Shown here: positions 8,256 through 17,225 of the stretch, piece by piece
Layout of the letters: each line of letters opens with the position of its first letter
Numbering within the stretch: position 1 is the stretch's first letter
NCBI GenBank assembly: GCA_021201665.1
Contig: JAJQEO010000074.1
Span: forward strand, 1 to 63,602
Direction of reading: 5' to 3'
DNA length: 63,602 bases
Source: Lachnospiraceae bacterium
Lineage (GTDB): Bacteria; Bacillota; Clostridia; Lachnospirales; Lachnospiraceae
The notes under the pieces: generated by a model
Told to the model about the DNA's origin: nothing
Databases searched by the model: none
The model's input: only the letters and a program-made list of their open reading frames with translations
Made by a program: the position numbers and the translations under genes

Positions 8256-10804
8256 TGTTTTCGTCCTCCCATAAAAGCCCGCGCATATTTGATCACACCA
8301 TTCACCGCATAAAGGCAGAACAGACCCGCTGACGAGGCCGCGCCAAACCCAGCGTACCGATAAGCGCGGTATGTCTTTTTCGCGGACTGCAGCTTGCTGC
8401 CGGACTTGCCGGAGCTGCTTAAACGGTATTTGAGCAGCGGTTCGTTCACTGCCGCGGCATTTCCATATTTTTTCAGAATACGCAGCCAGGTAATATAGTC
8501 TTCGTGGCTGTCCTCATGTGTCATCGGAAATTTCCTGGCGACATCCGTCCGGATGACCACAGAAGAACAATTGATACAATTGTGAAGCAAAAGCCTTCGG
8601 TAGGAAATCGATTCATGTACGGGAATCACGCGGCCGGTCAGCTCCCCCTCCGGAGTTACCAGTTCGCGGGCGGTCGCACACAGAACCGGTCTGTCCTCAA
8701 TCATAGAGGTATCATTCGTATCAGCGCCTTTCGAGGCATCATAATTCCTTGCAGAGCCTTTCGAGGCCGTGCCATCAGGATCGATACTATCCAGAAAGGC
8801 ACCATCTGGCTCCAGCAGCCTCAGCTGTTTTTTCAGCTTGTCCTTTTCCCACCAGTCGTCCGCGTCCAGAAAAGCGACATATCTGCCCTTTGCCATCTTT
8901 ACTCCGCGGTTGCGCGATGCGGCCGCGCCCAGGCTGTGCTTGTTTTTACAATAGCGCACCTGACGTACGTTCTTGTAGCGGCTCATTGCGGACTCCAGAT
9001 CGTCGGGGGAATCGTCACTGATGACCACGATTTCCAGAGGTATTTCTTCCTGGGCGAGAGCGGAATCGATCGCCTGACAGATCGTATCCGCACACTGATA
9101 TGCGGGGATAATCACGGAGACGAGCGGACGGCTCGAAGATGAATGCCCAGACGACGATGATTGTGTCAGGTTCTGGTAATGCCCGCTCCCGCAGAGATTC
9201 TCAGCCGAACGAGATCTGTTCTGAGTATACCTTTCGGAAGTACTATATGAAATTCCCTGAGATTCATCGTTTGATGTCCCTTGAGAAGTACTGTATGACA
9301 TACTTTGAGAAGTACCATAAGACGCGCCAAAGGATTCAGTATACAGTGTTCCCAGCGTTTCTCCACGTGTCGTTCCCTGAGCCACTGTATATGACATTCC
9401 CTGACTCTGTGTTTTTTTTGCAGGCACACTCCCGGAAGCCTTCGTCGACGCAGTTGTCTGCCACTGCTCCACGCCCTCGGTGTTTTCTTTCTGGAACAGG
9501 ATTTTTACCGTAGTCGCGATCAGCTGCAGATCCAGCAGGAAGGAAAAGTTTTCGATATAGGTCAGATCCAGCTTCAGCTTGTCATAAGGCTTCGTGTTAT
9601 ATTTCCCATAAACCTGCGCGTACCCGGTCAGGCCGGCCTTCACCTTCAGGCGGTAGGAAAACTCAGGAATTTCTTTTTCATATACCGCGGCAATTTCCGG
9701 TCGTTCCGGCCTCGGTCCCACCAGAGACATGTCGCCCTCAAGGATATTGAGCAGTTGTGGAAGCTCGTCAAAGTGAATATTGCGCAGCACATTTCCCACT
9801 GGTGTAATGCGGCTGTCGCCCTTTGCCGCAAGGCGGGCGCCCTGCTTTTCCGAGTCCACTCTCATACTGCGGAATTTATAGACCATAAAAACCTTTCCGT
9901 CCTTCGTCAGGCGCTCCTGGCGGTAAAAAACAGGGCCTCCGTCGTAGGCTTTGATCAGCAGGGCGATCAGTAAAAACAGAGGGAGAAGTACCACCAATGC
10001 CGCTGCCGAAATCACCACATCAAAAAAACGCTTGACGGCCTGCTGTTCCACGGTCAGCCCACGATTGCGGAACAGTAAAAGCGGCGTGTCGAACATATTG
10101 ATCTCCTCGCAGCTCATAATCATTATATCGGAAATCTTTGGCTGACAGTAACACCGTATATCATGCTCAAAACAGAATTTCAGAAAGAGATTGCGCTCAT
10201 GGGACGGAATATCACAGATCATGACCGCCTCATGCTTCAGAATTTCCCTCTCAATCGCTTCAATACCCTGACTGAGGGAAATGGTGCCCTCAATGCTATA
10301 CTTGTCCTTGCGCGTCTCCATCTTTTCCCGCAGAGATTTGGGACTAAATTCACCATATATCAGCAAAATAGAATGCGGCGGATAGATTTTCACATAAATC
10401 CAGCGCATAAAAAGAACCCACAGGATCACTGCAACAAGGTTAACCGCACATACTCCAAGCATCGGACCCACATGTTCCAGAAATCTCCAGCGACCGATCA
10501 GAGCCAGCTGCACGTAGGTGACCGCGTTCACGATCAGCACAGAAAAAATCTGGGAAAGGAGTACATCCAGCACTCTCTGATAGCCAACCTTAAAGGCAGA
10601 GAAAAGCTGAGACACTACCACGACCATAAACGCGTACAGCGCAATCAGAGCCAGATGCCCCCAAAAGCTGTAGCGTCTGCCGATCACGTCTGACATGTGA
10701 TATTCATGAAACCAGGTATACGCAAATACAGCGGTCTGAACCGCCACAATCAGCACGGAGGCTAAAAACATAATCAGTCTCTTGTACTGTTCCTTTTTCT
10801 TCAT
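8252..10804 (-). CDS. Fused polyprenyl-phosphate sugar transferase and GT2 glycosyltransferase
   Basis: An 850-residue fusion. Residues 1-445 are an exopolysaccharide initiating transferase (WbaP/EpsL type): four N-terminal membrane helices (about 7-30, 49-67, 83-103, 112-134), a cytoplasmic domain, a further membrane segment at about 261-285, then the catalytic core with PVFYRQERLTKDGKVF, FDELPQLLNILEGDMSLVGPRP. Residues 446-558 form a Ser/Thr/Gln-rich linker with repeats of the form SYSTSQGTS. Residues 559-850 are a GT2 glycosyltransferase (VSVIIPAYQ, FLDADDWW), which itself has a short repetitive insertion near 676-700. It probably starts and extends a surface polysaccharide repeat unit at the membrane. 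The long frame has no break, but one cannot exclude that two genes were joined recently by repeat expansion. Confidence 0.88.
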   Translation of the reverse strand: MKKKEQYKRLIMFLASVLIVAVQTAVFAYTWFHEYHMSDVIGRRYSFWGHLALIALYAFMVVVVSQLFSAFKVGYQRVLDVLLSQIFSVLIVNAVTYVQLALIGRWRFLEHVGPMLGVCAVNLVAVILWVLFMRWIYVKIYPPHSILLIYGEFSPKSLREKMETRKDKYSIEGTISLSQGIEAIEREILKHEAVMICDIPSHERNLFLKFCFEHDIRCYCQPKISDIMIMSCEEINMFDTPLLLFRNRGLTVEQQAVKRFFDVVISAAALVVLLPLFLLIALLIKAYDGGPVFYRQERLTKDGKVFMVYKFRSMRVDSEKQGARLAAKGDSRITPVGNVLRNIHFDELPQLLNILEGDMSLVGPRPERPEIAAVYEKEIPEFSYRLKVKAGLTGYAQVYGKYNTKPYDKLKLDLTYIENFSFLLDLQLIATTVKILFQKENTEGVEQWQTTASTKASGSVPAKKTQSQGMSYTVAQGTTRGETLGTLYTESFGASYGTSQSMSYSTSQGTSNDESQGISYSTSERYTQNRSRSAENLCGSGHYQNLTQSSSSGHSSSSRPLVSVIIPAYQCADTICQAIDSALAQEEIPLEIVVISDDSPDDLESAMSRYKNVRQVRYCKNKHSLGAAASRNRGVKMAKGRYVAFLDADDWWEKDKLKKQLRLLEPDGAFLDSIDPDGTASKGSARNYDASKGADTNDTSMIEDRPVLCATARELVTPEGELTGRVIPVHESISYRRLLLHNCINCSSVVIRTDVARKFPMTHEDSHEDYITWLRILKKYGNAAAVNEPLLKYRLSSSGKSGSKLQSAKKTYRAYRYAGFGAASSAGLFCLYAVNGVIKYARAFMGGRKQ

Positions 10805-11005
10805 AAAGCTTCCCCTCTGGAGCCGGCAATGGAATCCACCGATACAGGCGGAAATCCGGGCGTCGGCCTCCTTCGTAGTCCATTATCAATGTGGGCGATT
10901 ATCTGCCCGACTGTCCTTAAGTAAGGCCATCTCTAAAAGCAGATATCCGCCCGTCAGTTTTTTATCGCAGTCTGTCAAGAAAGAGAAACATCAGCCGGTC
11001 AGCCT

Positions 11006-11260
11006 TCATCGCAGTCCTTCAATAAAAGCGGAAATACGCGCGGAGGCTTCCTCTTCATCCGGCCCCTCGAACTCCATCACAATCTCGTCGCCGCTCTGCA
11101 CACAGGCGCTCAAAACACTCAGAAGACTTTTAGCATTGAATTCCCGATCCCTGAAATGGATCGTAATCTTCGACTCAAACTCCATCGCCAGTGTGCACAA
11201 CTCCCCGGCCGGGCGCAGATGAAGCCCCAGCTCATTCTTTATTTTCAGTCTTTTCTGCAT
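11006..11260 (-). CDS. HPr-like phosphocarrier protein
   Basis: Small PTS-type protein of 84-85 residues. The GLHLRPAGEL motif carries the histidine that PEP-dependent enzyme I phosphorylates in HPr, and AKSLLSVLSACVQSGDEI carries the serine phosphorylated by HPr kinase in Gram-positive bacteria. If translation begins at the TTG two bases after the cdaR stop (11263), these fall exactly at His15 and Ser46. The next codon is ATG (11260). GGAGG lies 7 and 10 bases before these starts. The second position after His is Leu rather than the usual Ala, so it may be a paralogue. It is the last gene of the cdaA-cdaR transcription unit. Confidence 0.85.
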   Translation of the reverse strand: MQKRLKIKNELGLHLRPAGELCTLAMEFESKITIHFRDREFNAKSLLSVLSACVQSGDEIVMEFEGPDEEEASARISAFIEGLR

Positions 11261-11265
11261 CAAAA

Positions 11266-12594
11266 CTAATCCTCCGTCGACGCCTCTGCCTGCTGCTCTG
11301 CCTCAGTCGCATTCACCGTAATAGTCACTTCAGACACGAGCGTATAGCCTTCCGGCAGTTCAATTTCCACCGGTATCTCATAATCGCCTGCTTCCGTACA
11401 CACGGACAAGTCTATTGTCGCGAAAATCTCGCTGCCTGAGATGGTGCTCTCCTCATCCTCCGCATGAACCGTCACTGAAATCGCGTCCGCAGGTGAAAAG
11501 GTCAGTACCAGATTATCCGGCCGGTTCAGCACCGTCAGCTCAGACAGAGCCAGGGAAACCGTCTGGTCTCCGTTTTTCTCCACCTGAATGGTAACCGTGA
11601 CAGAGGAATCCACTCCGGAAGCCAGACGGACATTTTCCATTTCGCTGATCGTCGTTGACAGATCCACTTCCTGCGTAAAGGTCTCCGTAGCTCCGGAGAC
11701 AGATACCTGTTCACTTACTACGATTGTGTCAATCTCCTCCAGAGCCTCATCAGTGCCGACCAGATTGATGGTGGTCGGTACTGTGCTGACGCCTGTTACC
11801 TCATAGCCGCTCTCCGGTGTCCCATAGGTCTGAATCTCAATCGGTACCTCGTAAAGTACCTCCCAGAGCTCGACATTAACCGTTACAGAATTGTCCGAAA
11901 GCAATACCCCGGACGAATCCTTAATCTGCAGCCTGCTCATCTGCGTTTCACTGAGCGTGTCGCCATTTTTATCTGAAATGGAAAGGACTGATGTCAGCCG
12001 CTGATCTGTGGAGATGCCATTTACCGAGACCGAAGCTGTCACCTGACCGATTTTCTCAATCAGGCTCTCCGGGCCGGCAATCTGCACCGTTTTCCCTTCC
12101 TGAACCTCCGTCGTTCCGACCTCATAGCCATTTACCGGCGTCCCTGTCGTCTCCACGGTCACTACAAACTCACTCTCGACAATCTGCTCCAGCTCCACCT
12201 TCATGGACGATGGCACCACGGTAATCTCATCCAGTGTCACGGCAGAATTGCTGCATGTAACCGTCAGCGGCACCGTGTTCATCTCTGTCAGATTCTCCAT
12301 GTCAGCTACTACCGTAAAATCCGAAGCTGACAGGCTCTCCAGAACTCGTTTGCGCTCCGTGACCTTAATCACGACCGAATCCTCCGAAACGATATCGAAT
12401 GCCTTATCTATCTCTGTCACGCTGTCTTCGTTGATAATCTCAATCTTGATGTCGCGGAAAAGCTTTGAGGTGGTCGGATTACTGACATTTGCCACCACCA
12501 GCCAGATCAGAAACGCAACCACGACCGACAACATCTTAAGCGGCAGATTTTTGGGAAGCTTAAAGGGAAGCTTCCATGGGATCTTACGCTTCAT
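11266..12594 (-). CDS. cdaR: CdaA regulator, YbbR-domain protein
   Basis: Membrane-anchored regulator of the diadenylate cyclase CdaA. One membrane helix near the N-terminus (KMLSVVVAFLIWLVVANVSNP, about residues 20-40) is followed by an extracytoplasmic region of about four YbbR repeats, recognisable from recurring VPVEI/TVETTGTPVNGYEV and PESLIEKI-type segments. At 442 residues it is typical. Its start overlaps the cdaA stop by 11 bases, so expression is coupled, and the HPr-like gene follows with no gap. Confidence 0.93.
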   Translation of the reverse strand: MKRKIPWKLPFKLPKNLPLKMLSVVVAFLIWLVVANVSNPTTSKLFRDIKIEIINEDSVTEIDKAFDIVSEDSVVIKVTERKRVLESLSASDFTVVADMENLTEMNTVPLTVTCSNSAVTLDEITVVPSSMKVELEQIVESEFVVTVETTGTPVNGYEVGTTEVQEGKTVQIAGPESLIEKIGQVTASVSVNGISTDQRLTSVLSISDKNGDTLSETQMSRLQIKDSSGVLLSDNSVTVNVELWEVLYEVPIEIQTYGTPESGYEVTGVSTVPTTINLVGTDEALEEIDTIVVSEQVSVSGATETFTQEVDLSTTISEMENVRLASGVDSSVTVTIQVEKNGDQTVSLALSELTVLNRPDNLVLTFSPADAISVTVHAEDEESTISGSEIFATIDLSVCTEAGDYEIPVEIELPEGYTLVSEVTITVNATEAEQQAEASTED

Positions 12595-13477
12595 TTTTGG
12601 TCCACCCTTTCACGAAATCCTTCAAATATTGCCTGATCTTTTTAGGGGCGACGTTTTCCTTCTGCAGCTGCGTCAGGTATTTCCTTAACTCCTCTGCAGA
12701 AATTCCGTGCATCAGCTCCCCCTGATAGGCAACTGAAATCGCCCCTGTCTCTTCAGAGACAATGACCGTCATGGAATCAGTCTCCTCGCTGATGCCAAGC
12801 CCCGCCCGGTGTCTCGTACCAAGCGCCTTGTTCAGCATCATATTATCAGACAGCGGCAGATAGCATGTCGCTGCTGTAATACGGTTGCCCTTAATAATGA
12901 CAGCCCCGTCATGGAGCGGCGTGTTATGTTCAAATATATTGATCAAAAGCTGGCTCGTAACCAGAGAATCCAGCATGATACCGGTACGCTCATACTCCTC
13001 GAGCCGGGTATTCTGCTCCACAACGATCAGAGCTCCGGTCTTCACCTTGCTCATCTCAGTAGAAGCCTTTACGATCTCATTAATTGTCTTTTCACCGAAC
13101 CAGTCAGCCCCATTTTTATTCTCATCCCCGAACTGAAGCAGGCCGGAGAATACCGATTTCTCCCCCAACCGCTCCAGGGCGCGCCGGATCTCAGGATGAA
13201 AGACGACGACAGCGGCCGTGATCGCGATGTCCACCACCCGGTTTACCAGATACATCAATGTCGTCATCTGAAAGAGATAAACGATCGCGATACAGGCCGC
13301 AAGGATCGCGATCCCCTTTAAAAGATTCCACGCCCGGGTATTTTGAATCCACAGTAACAGGTTGTATACGAGGAAAGCCAGGATCAGAATCTCAACGATA
13401 TCCGTAAGCGTAATCGAAACGGTCGGTATGGTCAACCACGAAAAACTGTCACTCAGCCAAAACAAAAAACTGCTCAT
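12584..13477 (-). CDS. cdaA: Diadenylate cyclase CdaA
   Basis: Makes cyclic di-AMP from two ATP. Three membrane helices lie at about residues 22-44, 54-72 and 78-95. The DAC domain follows with both catalytic motifs: DGA (190-192, LHDGAVII) and RHR (222-224, GTRHRAGLG). The 297-residue length fits the CdaA class. The arrangement cdaA-cdaR is standard in Bacillota, but the usual third gene glmM is absent and an HPr-like gene takes its place. A promoter lies about 105 bases upstream. Confidence 0.96.
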   Translation of the reverse strand: MSSFLFWLSDSFSWLTIPTVSITLTDIVEILILAFLVYNLLLWIQNTRAWNLLKGIAILAACIAIVYLFQMTTLMYLVNRVVDIAITAAVVVFHPEIRRALERLGEKSVFSGLLQFGDENKNGADWFGEKTINEIVKASTEMSKVKTGALIVVEQNTRLEEYERTGIMLDSLVTSQLLINIFEHNTPLHDGAVIIKGNRITAATCYLPLSDNMMLNKALGTRHRAGLGISEETDSMTVIVSEETGAISVAYQGELMHGISAEELRKYLTQLQKENVAPKKIRQYLKDFVKGWTKNEA

Positions 13478-13581
13478 CCGTGTTCTCCCCTCCCCGCCAG
13501 TTAACCTGCGTCAATATACGTGTCTATGCGAAAATGTCAGGATATTTGGACAAAACCATCCAACATCGCATATTTAAAGAC

Positions 13582-13609
13582 AGTATAGCACAGTTTTCGC
13601 GTCATGCAA
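13582..13609 (-). promoter_or_regulatory. Promoter of the cdaA operon
   Basis: On the minus strand, TTGCAT (-35, 13604-13609) and TATACT (-10, 13582-13587), spacer 16 bases. The remaining comFC-cdaA gap (13478-13746) is AT-rich and I see nothing else in it. Confidence 0.6.
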
Positions 13610-13746
13610 ACTTTTTTTATTTCTCGTGTATAGTCTTTGCCCAATGTTTTTTCGTTTACTTTGTCCGTTATTCTACTCGTTTGCTTTGTACGTCTGATAT
13701 ACCATTTACACCATGTTTTCTCGCTGTTTCATGAGAATTCAGCATT

Positions 13747-14556
13747 TCATTGCGAGTCCCCTGGCCCGCCCGCAGTCTGATCTCCCGTACAGAGGACAAT
13801 GAAATATACCTGCCGTACCCCGGCGGATTTCAGAGCCCGCGCGGCCTCATCCATCGTACTTCCTGTCGTATAAACATCATCCACCAGAAGAACCCTTTCC
13901 GGCAGTGCTCCGGATCCATAGGTCTGCGGCATGCCCTCCCGGGAAACATTCAAGGCAAAGCTGCCTCTCAAATTCTTAAGCCGCCCGATTCTGTCCAATT
14001 CCTTCTGGTTTCCCGTGTAGCGTACGCAGCGCAGCAGATTTTTCTCACAGGGAATCCCCGTACGACGGCTGATCCTTTCCGCCAGCAGCTCAGCCTGATT
14101 GTAGCCCCTCACGGCGCGTTTTCTGGCATGCATGGGAATCGGCACCAGAATCTCCGGCTGCCACGCACACAGATAAGGCTCCAAAGCCAGACACATCGCG
14201 GCAGCAAAAAAATCCAGATAGTCCCGCCGGTTCTGGAATTTCATCCGGTAAACGCTGTGCCTGATTTTCCCGGAATAGGTAAAGGCAGCCCGCCCGCAGT
14301 CAAATAAATGCCTCGTCCTCCCGCAGTCCCTGCACACTTCCGCCCGGTGACTGTCCAGAGGCTTGCCGCAGAGCATGCACGCAGGCTCCCTCACCCAGGG
14401 AAGCCTCCCGCCGCAGTCCTCACAGACACACTCCAGATCCGAAACCCCTATGGGGCGTATCTTGTCGCAGCAAGGACAGCGGGGCGGATACAGCCATTTT
14501 GCAGCCGTCTCGCAAATTTTCTGCGTGCTCCGTATTAAATTTTTCTTCTTATACAT
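13747..14556 (-). CDS. comFC: ComF-family phosphoribosyltransferase-like protein
   Basis: ComFC-type protein implicated in DNA uptake for natural transformation. The N-terminal third has zinc-binding cysteine pairs (CPCCDK, CVCEDCGG, CMLCG, CRDCGR), and the C-terminal half is a type I PRTase fold with the nucleotide-binding motif VLLVDDVYTTGSTMDEA. The 269-residue length is slightly above usual. The start ATG at 14556 has only a weak ribosome binding site. The gene sits between cdaA and recD2 on the same strand; no comFA helicase is present next to it. Confidence 0.88.
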   Translation of the reverse strand: MYKKKNLIRSTQKICETAAKWLYPPRCPCCDKIRPIGVSDLECVCEDCGGRLPWVREPACMLCGKPLDSHRAEVCRDCGRTRHLFDCGRAAFTYSGKIRHSVYRMKFQNRRDYLDFFAAAMCLALEPYLCAWQPEILVPIPMHARKRAVRGYNQAELLAERISRRTGIPCEKNLLRCVRYTGNQKELDRIGRLKNLRGSFALNVSREGMPQTYGSGALPERVLLVDDVYTTGSTMDEAARALKSAGVRQVYFIVLCTGDQTAGGPGDSQ

Positions 14557-14593
14557 ATATATCCGTACAGTTTCCCCAGATTCTGTGACGGTA

Positions 14594-14611
14594 AAACGAC
14601 TTACGTCGTTT
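14594..14611. repeat. 18-bp hairpin repeat, copy 2
   Basis: AAACGACTTACGTCGTTT, the reverse complement of the copy at 5940-5957, followed by the same TTTAC/GTAAAA context. It lies in the 192-base gap between recD2 and comFC. Confidence 0.85.
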
Positions 14612-14748
14612 ATTATAAAATTTACCTCGATATCAGAGTATTTCGTGACAGTCTCAGGTACCCGGCAGCCAAAGCCATAATTGCCTAAAACCTTTTTGCC
14701 CTTTGCGATTTCACGAATAGAAGAAATTCGGCCCGGATATAACCACTT

Positions 14749-17064
14749 CTATGACAATTCCCTGATTCTCTCGTCCAGAGCCGTGTACCGCCTCTGCTCC
14801 ACGATGTTATCAATCATCTGGTCAAAGGTAGATGCATCTCCGACCAGCGTGACACATTTTCGTGCACGTGTCACTGCCGTGTAAAGCAAATTGCGGTTCA
14901 TGAGCATCCGCGGACCCGTCAGCAGAGGAATCACCACGGCCGGATACTCGCTGCCCTGCGATTTATGAATCGTCACCGCGTAAGAATGCTCCAGCTCCTC
15001 CAGAGCATTGCAAGAGTATTCTACCACGCGTTGCTCATCAAATTCAACTGTAATCTTCTCGGTATGCAGATTAATTTCACGGATGATTCCCATGTCCCCG
15101 TTGAACACGCCGACTCCCTTTTCCACCGGCACTCCATACCGCCCGCGGATCTCCCACTCCAGCTGGTAATTATTCTTAATCTGCATCACCTTGTCTCCCT
15201 CGCGGAAGGTAATGCCGTTGTGATCATACTCACGTTTGTTCGGATCGGCGGGATTCAGATATTGCTGCAGAATCCGGTTCAGCCGTTCCACACCCAGAAG
15301 GCCCTTGCGCATCGGCGTAAGCACCTGGATGTCAAAAGGTTCCGCATTCACATAGCGCGGAAGCTTTTCCCGGATCAGCTGAATGACAATACTGATAATC
15401 ACGTTCGCATCCTGTCTTTTCAAAAAGAAAAAATCCCTGCTCTTATTGTCCAGCTGGATATGCTCCCCACGGTTGATTTTATGCGCATTTACTACAATAT
15501 CGCTCTGAGAGGCCTGCCGGAAAATATGTGTCAGGCGCACGACCGGAATCTCCCCGGATGAAATGATGTCTTTGAGTACGCTGCCCGGACCGACCGAGGG
15601 CAACTGGTTGACATCGCCCACCATAATCAGACGGGTGCCCGGTGTCACCGCCTTCAAAAGTGCGTGCATCAGCCACGCATCTACCATCGACATCTCATCA
15701 ATGATAATTACATCCGCGTCCAGAGGGTTTTCCTCATTTCTGGAAAACATCTCTGAAGAGATGTTTCCGTTCTGGCTGCCTGTAAAAAATGTACCTGCAT
15801 CTGTCGGCGCGCCGATCTCCAGCAGCCGGTGTACCGTCTTCGCCTCACATCCGGTCGCCTCTGTCATCCGTTTGGCCGCGCGCCCGGTCGGCGCAGCCAG
15901 CAGAATCCGCAGCCCCTCTGATTCAAAGTAGGTAATCAGCGTGTTGATCGTCGTCGTCTTGCCGGTACCCGGGCCACCTGTGATCACCAGCAGTCCGCAG
16001 CGCGCGGCCTCGATAACCGCCTGCTTCTGCAGATCGTCCAGCACCGTTCCCGTCTTTTTTTCGATCTCGCCGATTTTGCGAAGGATCACTTCGCGGTCCA
16101 CCTCGCACGAAATATTGATGTCGCACAGCATTCTGGCCGAGCTCATCTCCATATAGTAGCAGGATGCCATATAGACCCGCGTCTGCTCCTGTTCCTGGCG
16201 TACCACAATTTTCTTGTCAATCGCCAGATCCGTCAGATACTGGTCGATGCTCTCCATCTCCACGCCGAGCAGCTCTTGCGCCCGCTCCATGAGTTTCTCC
16301 TTCGGGAGAAAAATGTGTCCCTCCCCCATGGCCTGCTGCAGCACGTAAAAAATCCCGCATTTTATGCGGTATTCTGAATCAATGCTGACTCCTGCCCGCT
16401 TCGCGATCTCATCCGCGATCCGGAATCCGACTCCCACGATGTCGTCCGCGAGCTGGTATGGGTTATTCTCCAGCACCTGGTACATTCCTGCGCCGTATTG
16501 CTTGAAAATCTTCACGGACAGTGTCGTCGTAATTCCAAACTGCTGCAGGTAAATCATCGCCTTGCGCATGTCGCGCTTTTCGTATACCTGCGCAGCAATT
16601 TCCCGGGCCATGCGGTCACTGATGCCCTTAATCTCGGAAAGACGCTCCGGCTCCTCCTCAATAATCCGAAAGGTATCCTCGCCAAACCGCCGGACAATCC
16701 GGGCGGCGAGTGCCGTGCCCACTCCTTTGATCGCGCCGGAGCCAAGATAACGTTCCACGGACTCCGCGTCATCCGGCGTTTTCACCTGACACTCCGTGAC
16801 CTTAAACTGGTCACCATAGGATGGATGCGCTATGTATTCCCCCACAAGCTCCACCTTTTCTCCTTCCCCGATATAAGGAAGTGTACCCGTGCAGGTGATC
16901 TCGTCCGTTTCCGCGGCAGAACGCGCGGGAGGCCGTTTGCCTCCCGCACCTCCCACCTGAGAGGAAAAGCTTTCAGGTTCCTGGGCAGCCAGGACAAAAA
17001 CCGTGTAGCCATTCTCCTTATTTCTGAATATAATGTGGTCAATAAAACCCGTTAAATGTTCCAT
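14749..17064 (-). CDS. recD2: RecD2-type DNA helicase
   Basis: Superfamily 1B 5'-3' helicase that acts without RecBC, with roles in replication-fork and repair metabolism. The 771-residue protein has an N-terminal OB-like region, helix-hairpin-helix repeats (GSGAIKGVGTALAARIV, EIKGISDRMAREI, LADDIVGVGFRIADEI), Walker A GGPGTGKTT at about 363-371, Walker B DADVIIIDEMSMVD, and motif V/VI at the C-terminus (HKSQGSEYPAVVIPL, YTAVTRAR). Two small low-complexity insertions are visible, in the N-terminal region (GGAGGKRPPARSA) and before Walker B (SQNGNISSEM). The ATG at 17064 matches the family N-terminus and has GGAGAA upstream; the frame stays open to 17172. Confidence 0.95.
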   Translation of the reverse strand: MEHLTGFIDHIIFRNKENGYTVFVLAAQEPESFSSQVGGAGGKRPPARSAAETDEITCTGTLPYIGEGEKVELVGEYIAHPSYGDQFKVTECQVKTPDDAESVERYLGSGAIKGVGTALAARIVRRFGEDTFRIIEEEPERLSEIKGISDRMAREIAAQVYEKRDMRKAMIYLQQFGITTTLSVKIFKQYGAGMYQVLENNPYQLADDIVGVGFRIADEIAKRAGVSIDSEYRIKCGIFYVLQQAMGEGHIFLPKEKLMERAQELLGVEMESIDQYLTDLAIDKKIVVRQEQEQTRVYMASCYYMEMSSARMLCDINISCEVDREVILRKIGEIEKKTGTVLDDLQKQAVIEAARCGLLVITGGPGTGKTTTINTLITYFESEGLRILLAAPTGRAAKRMTEATGCEAKTVHRLLEIGAPTDAGTFFTGSQNGNISSEMFSRNEENPLDADVIIIDEMSMVDAWLMHALLKAVTPGTRLIMVGDVNQLPSVGPGSVLKDIISSGEIPVVRLTHIFRQASQSDIVVNAHKINRGEHIQLDNKSRDFFFLKRQDANVIISIVIQLIREKLPRYVNAEPFDIQVLTPMRKGLLGVERLNRILQQYLNPADPNKREYDHNGITFREGDKVMQIKNNYQLEWEIRGRYGVPVEKGVGVFNGDMGIIREINLHTEKITVEFDEQRVVEYSCNALEELEHSYAVTIHKSQGSEYPAVVIPLLTGPRMLMNRNLLYTAVTRARKCVTLVGDASTFDQMIDNIVEQRRYTALDERIRELS

Positions 17065-17225
17065 ACTTCTCCGATTTCTCTGCGTCTCCAAAGATATCGC
17101 ATGAAACTCCTCTTCCAGAAGCTTGCATTGTTGATCTGTATCTCCAGAAGCTTTCCGCCGTCCGCCTGACATCTCCGAATTTCCGTATTGCCCGCCCGTT
17201 CTTCGGAAAACACTGTCATGTCCGC

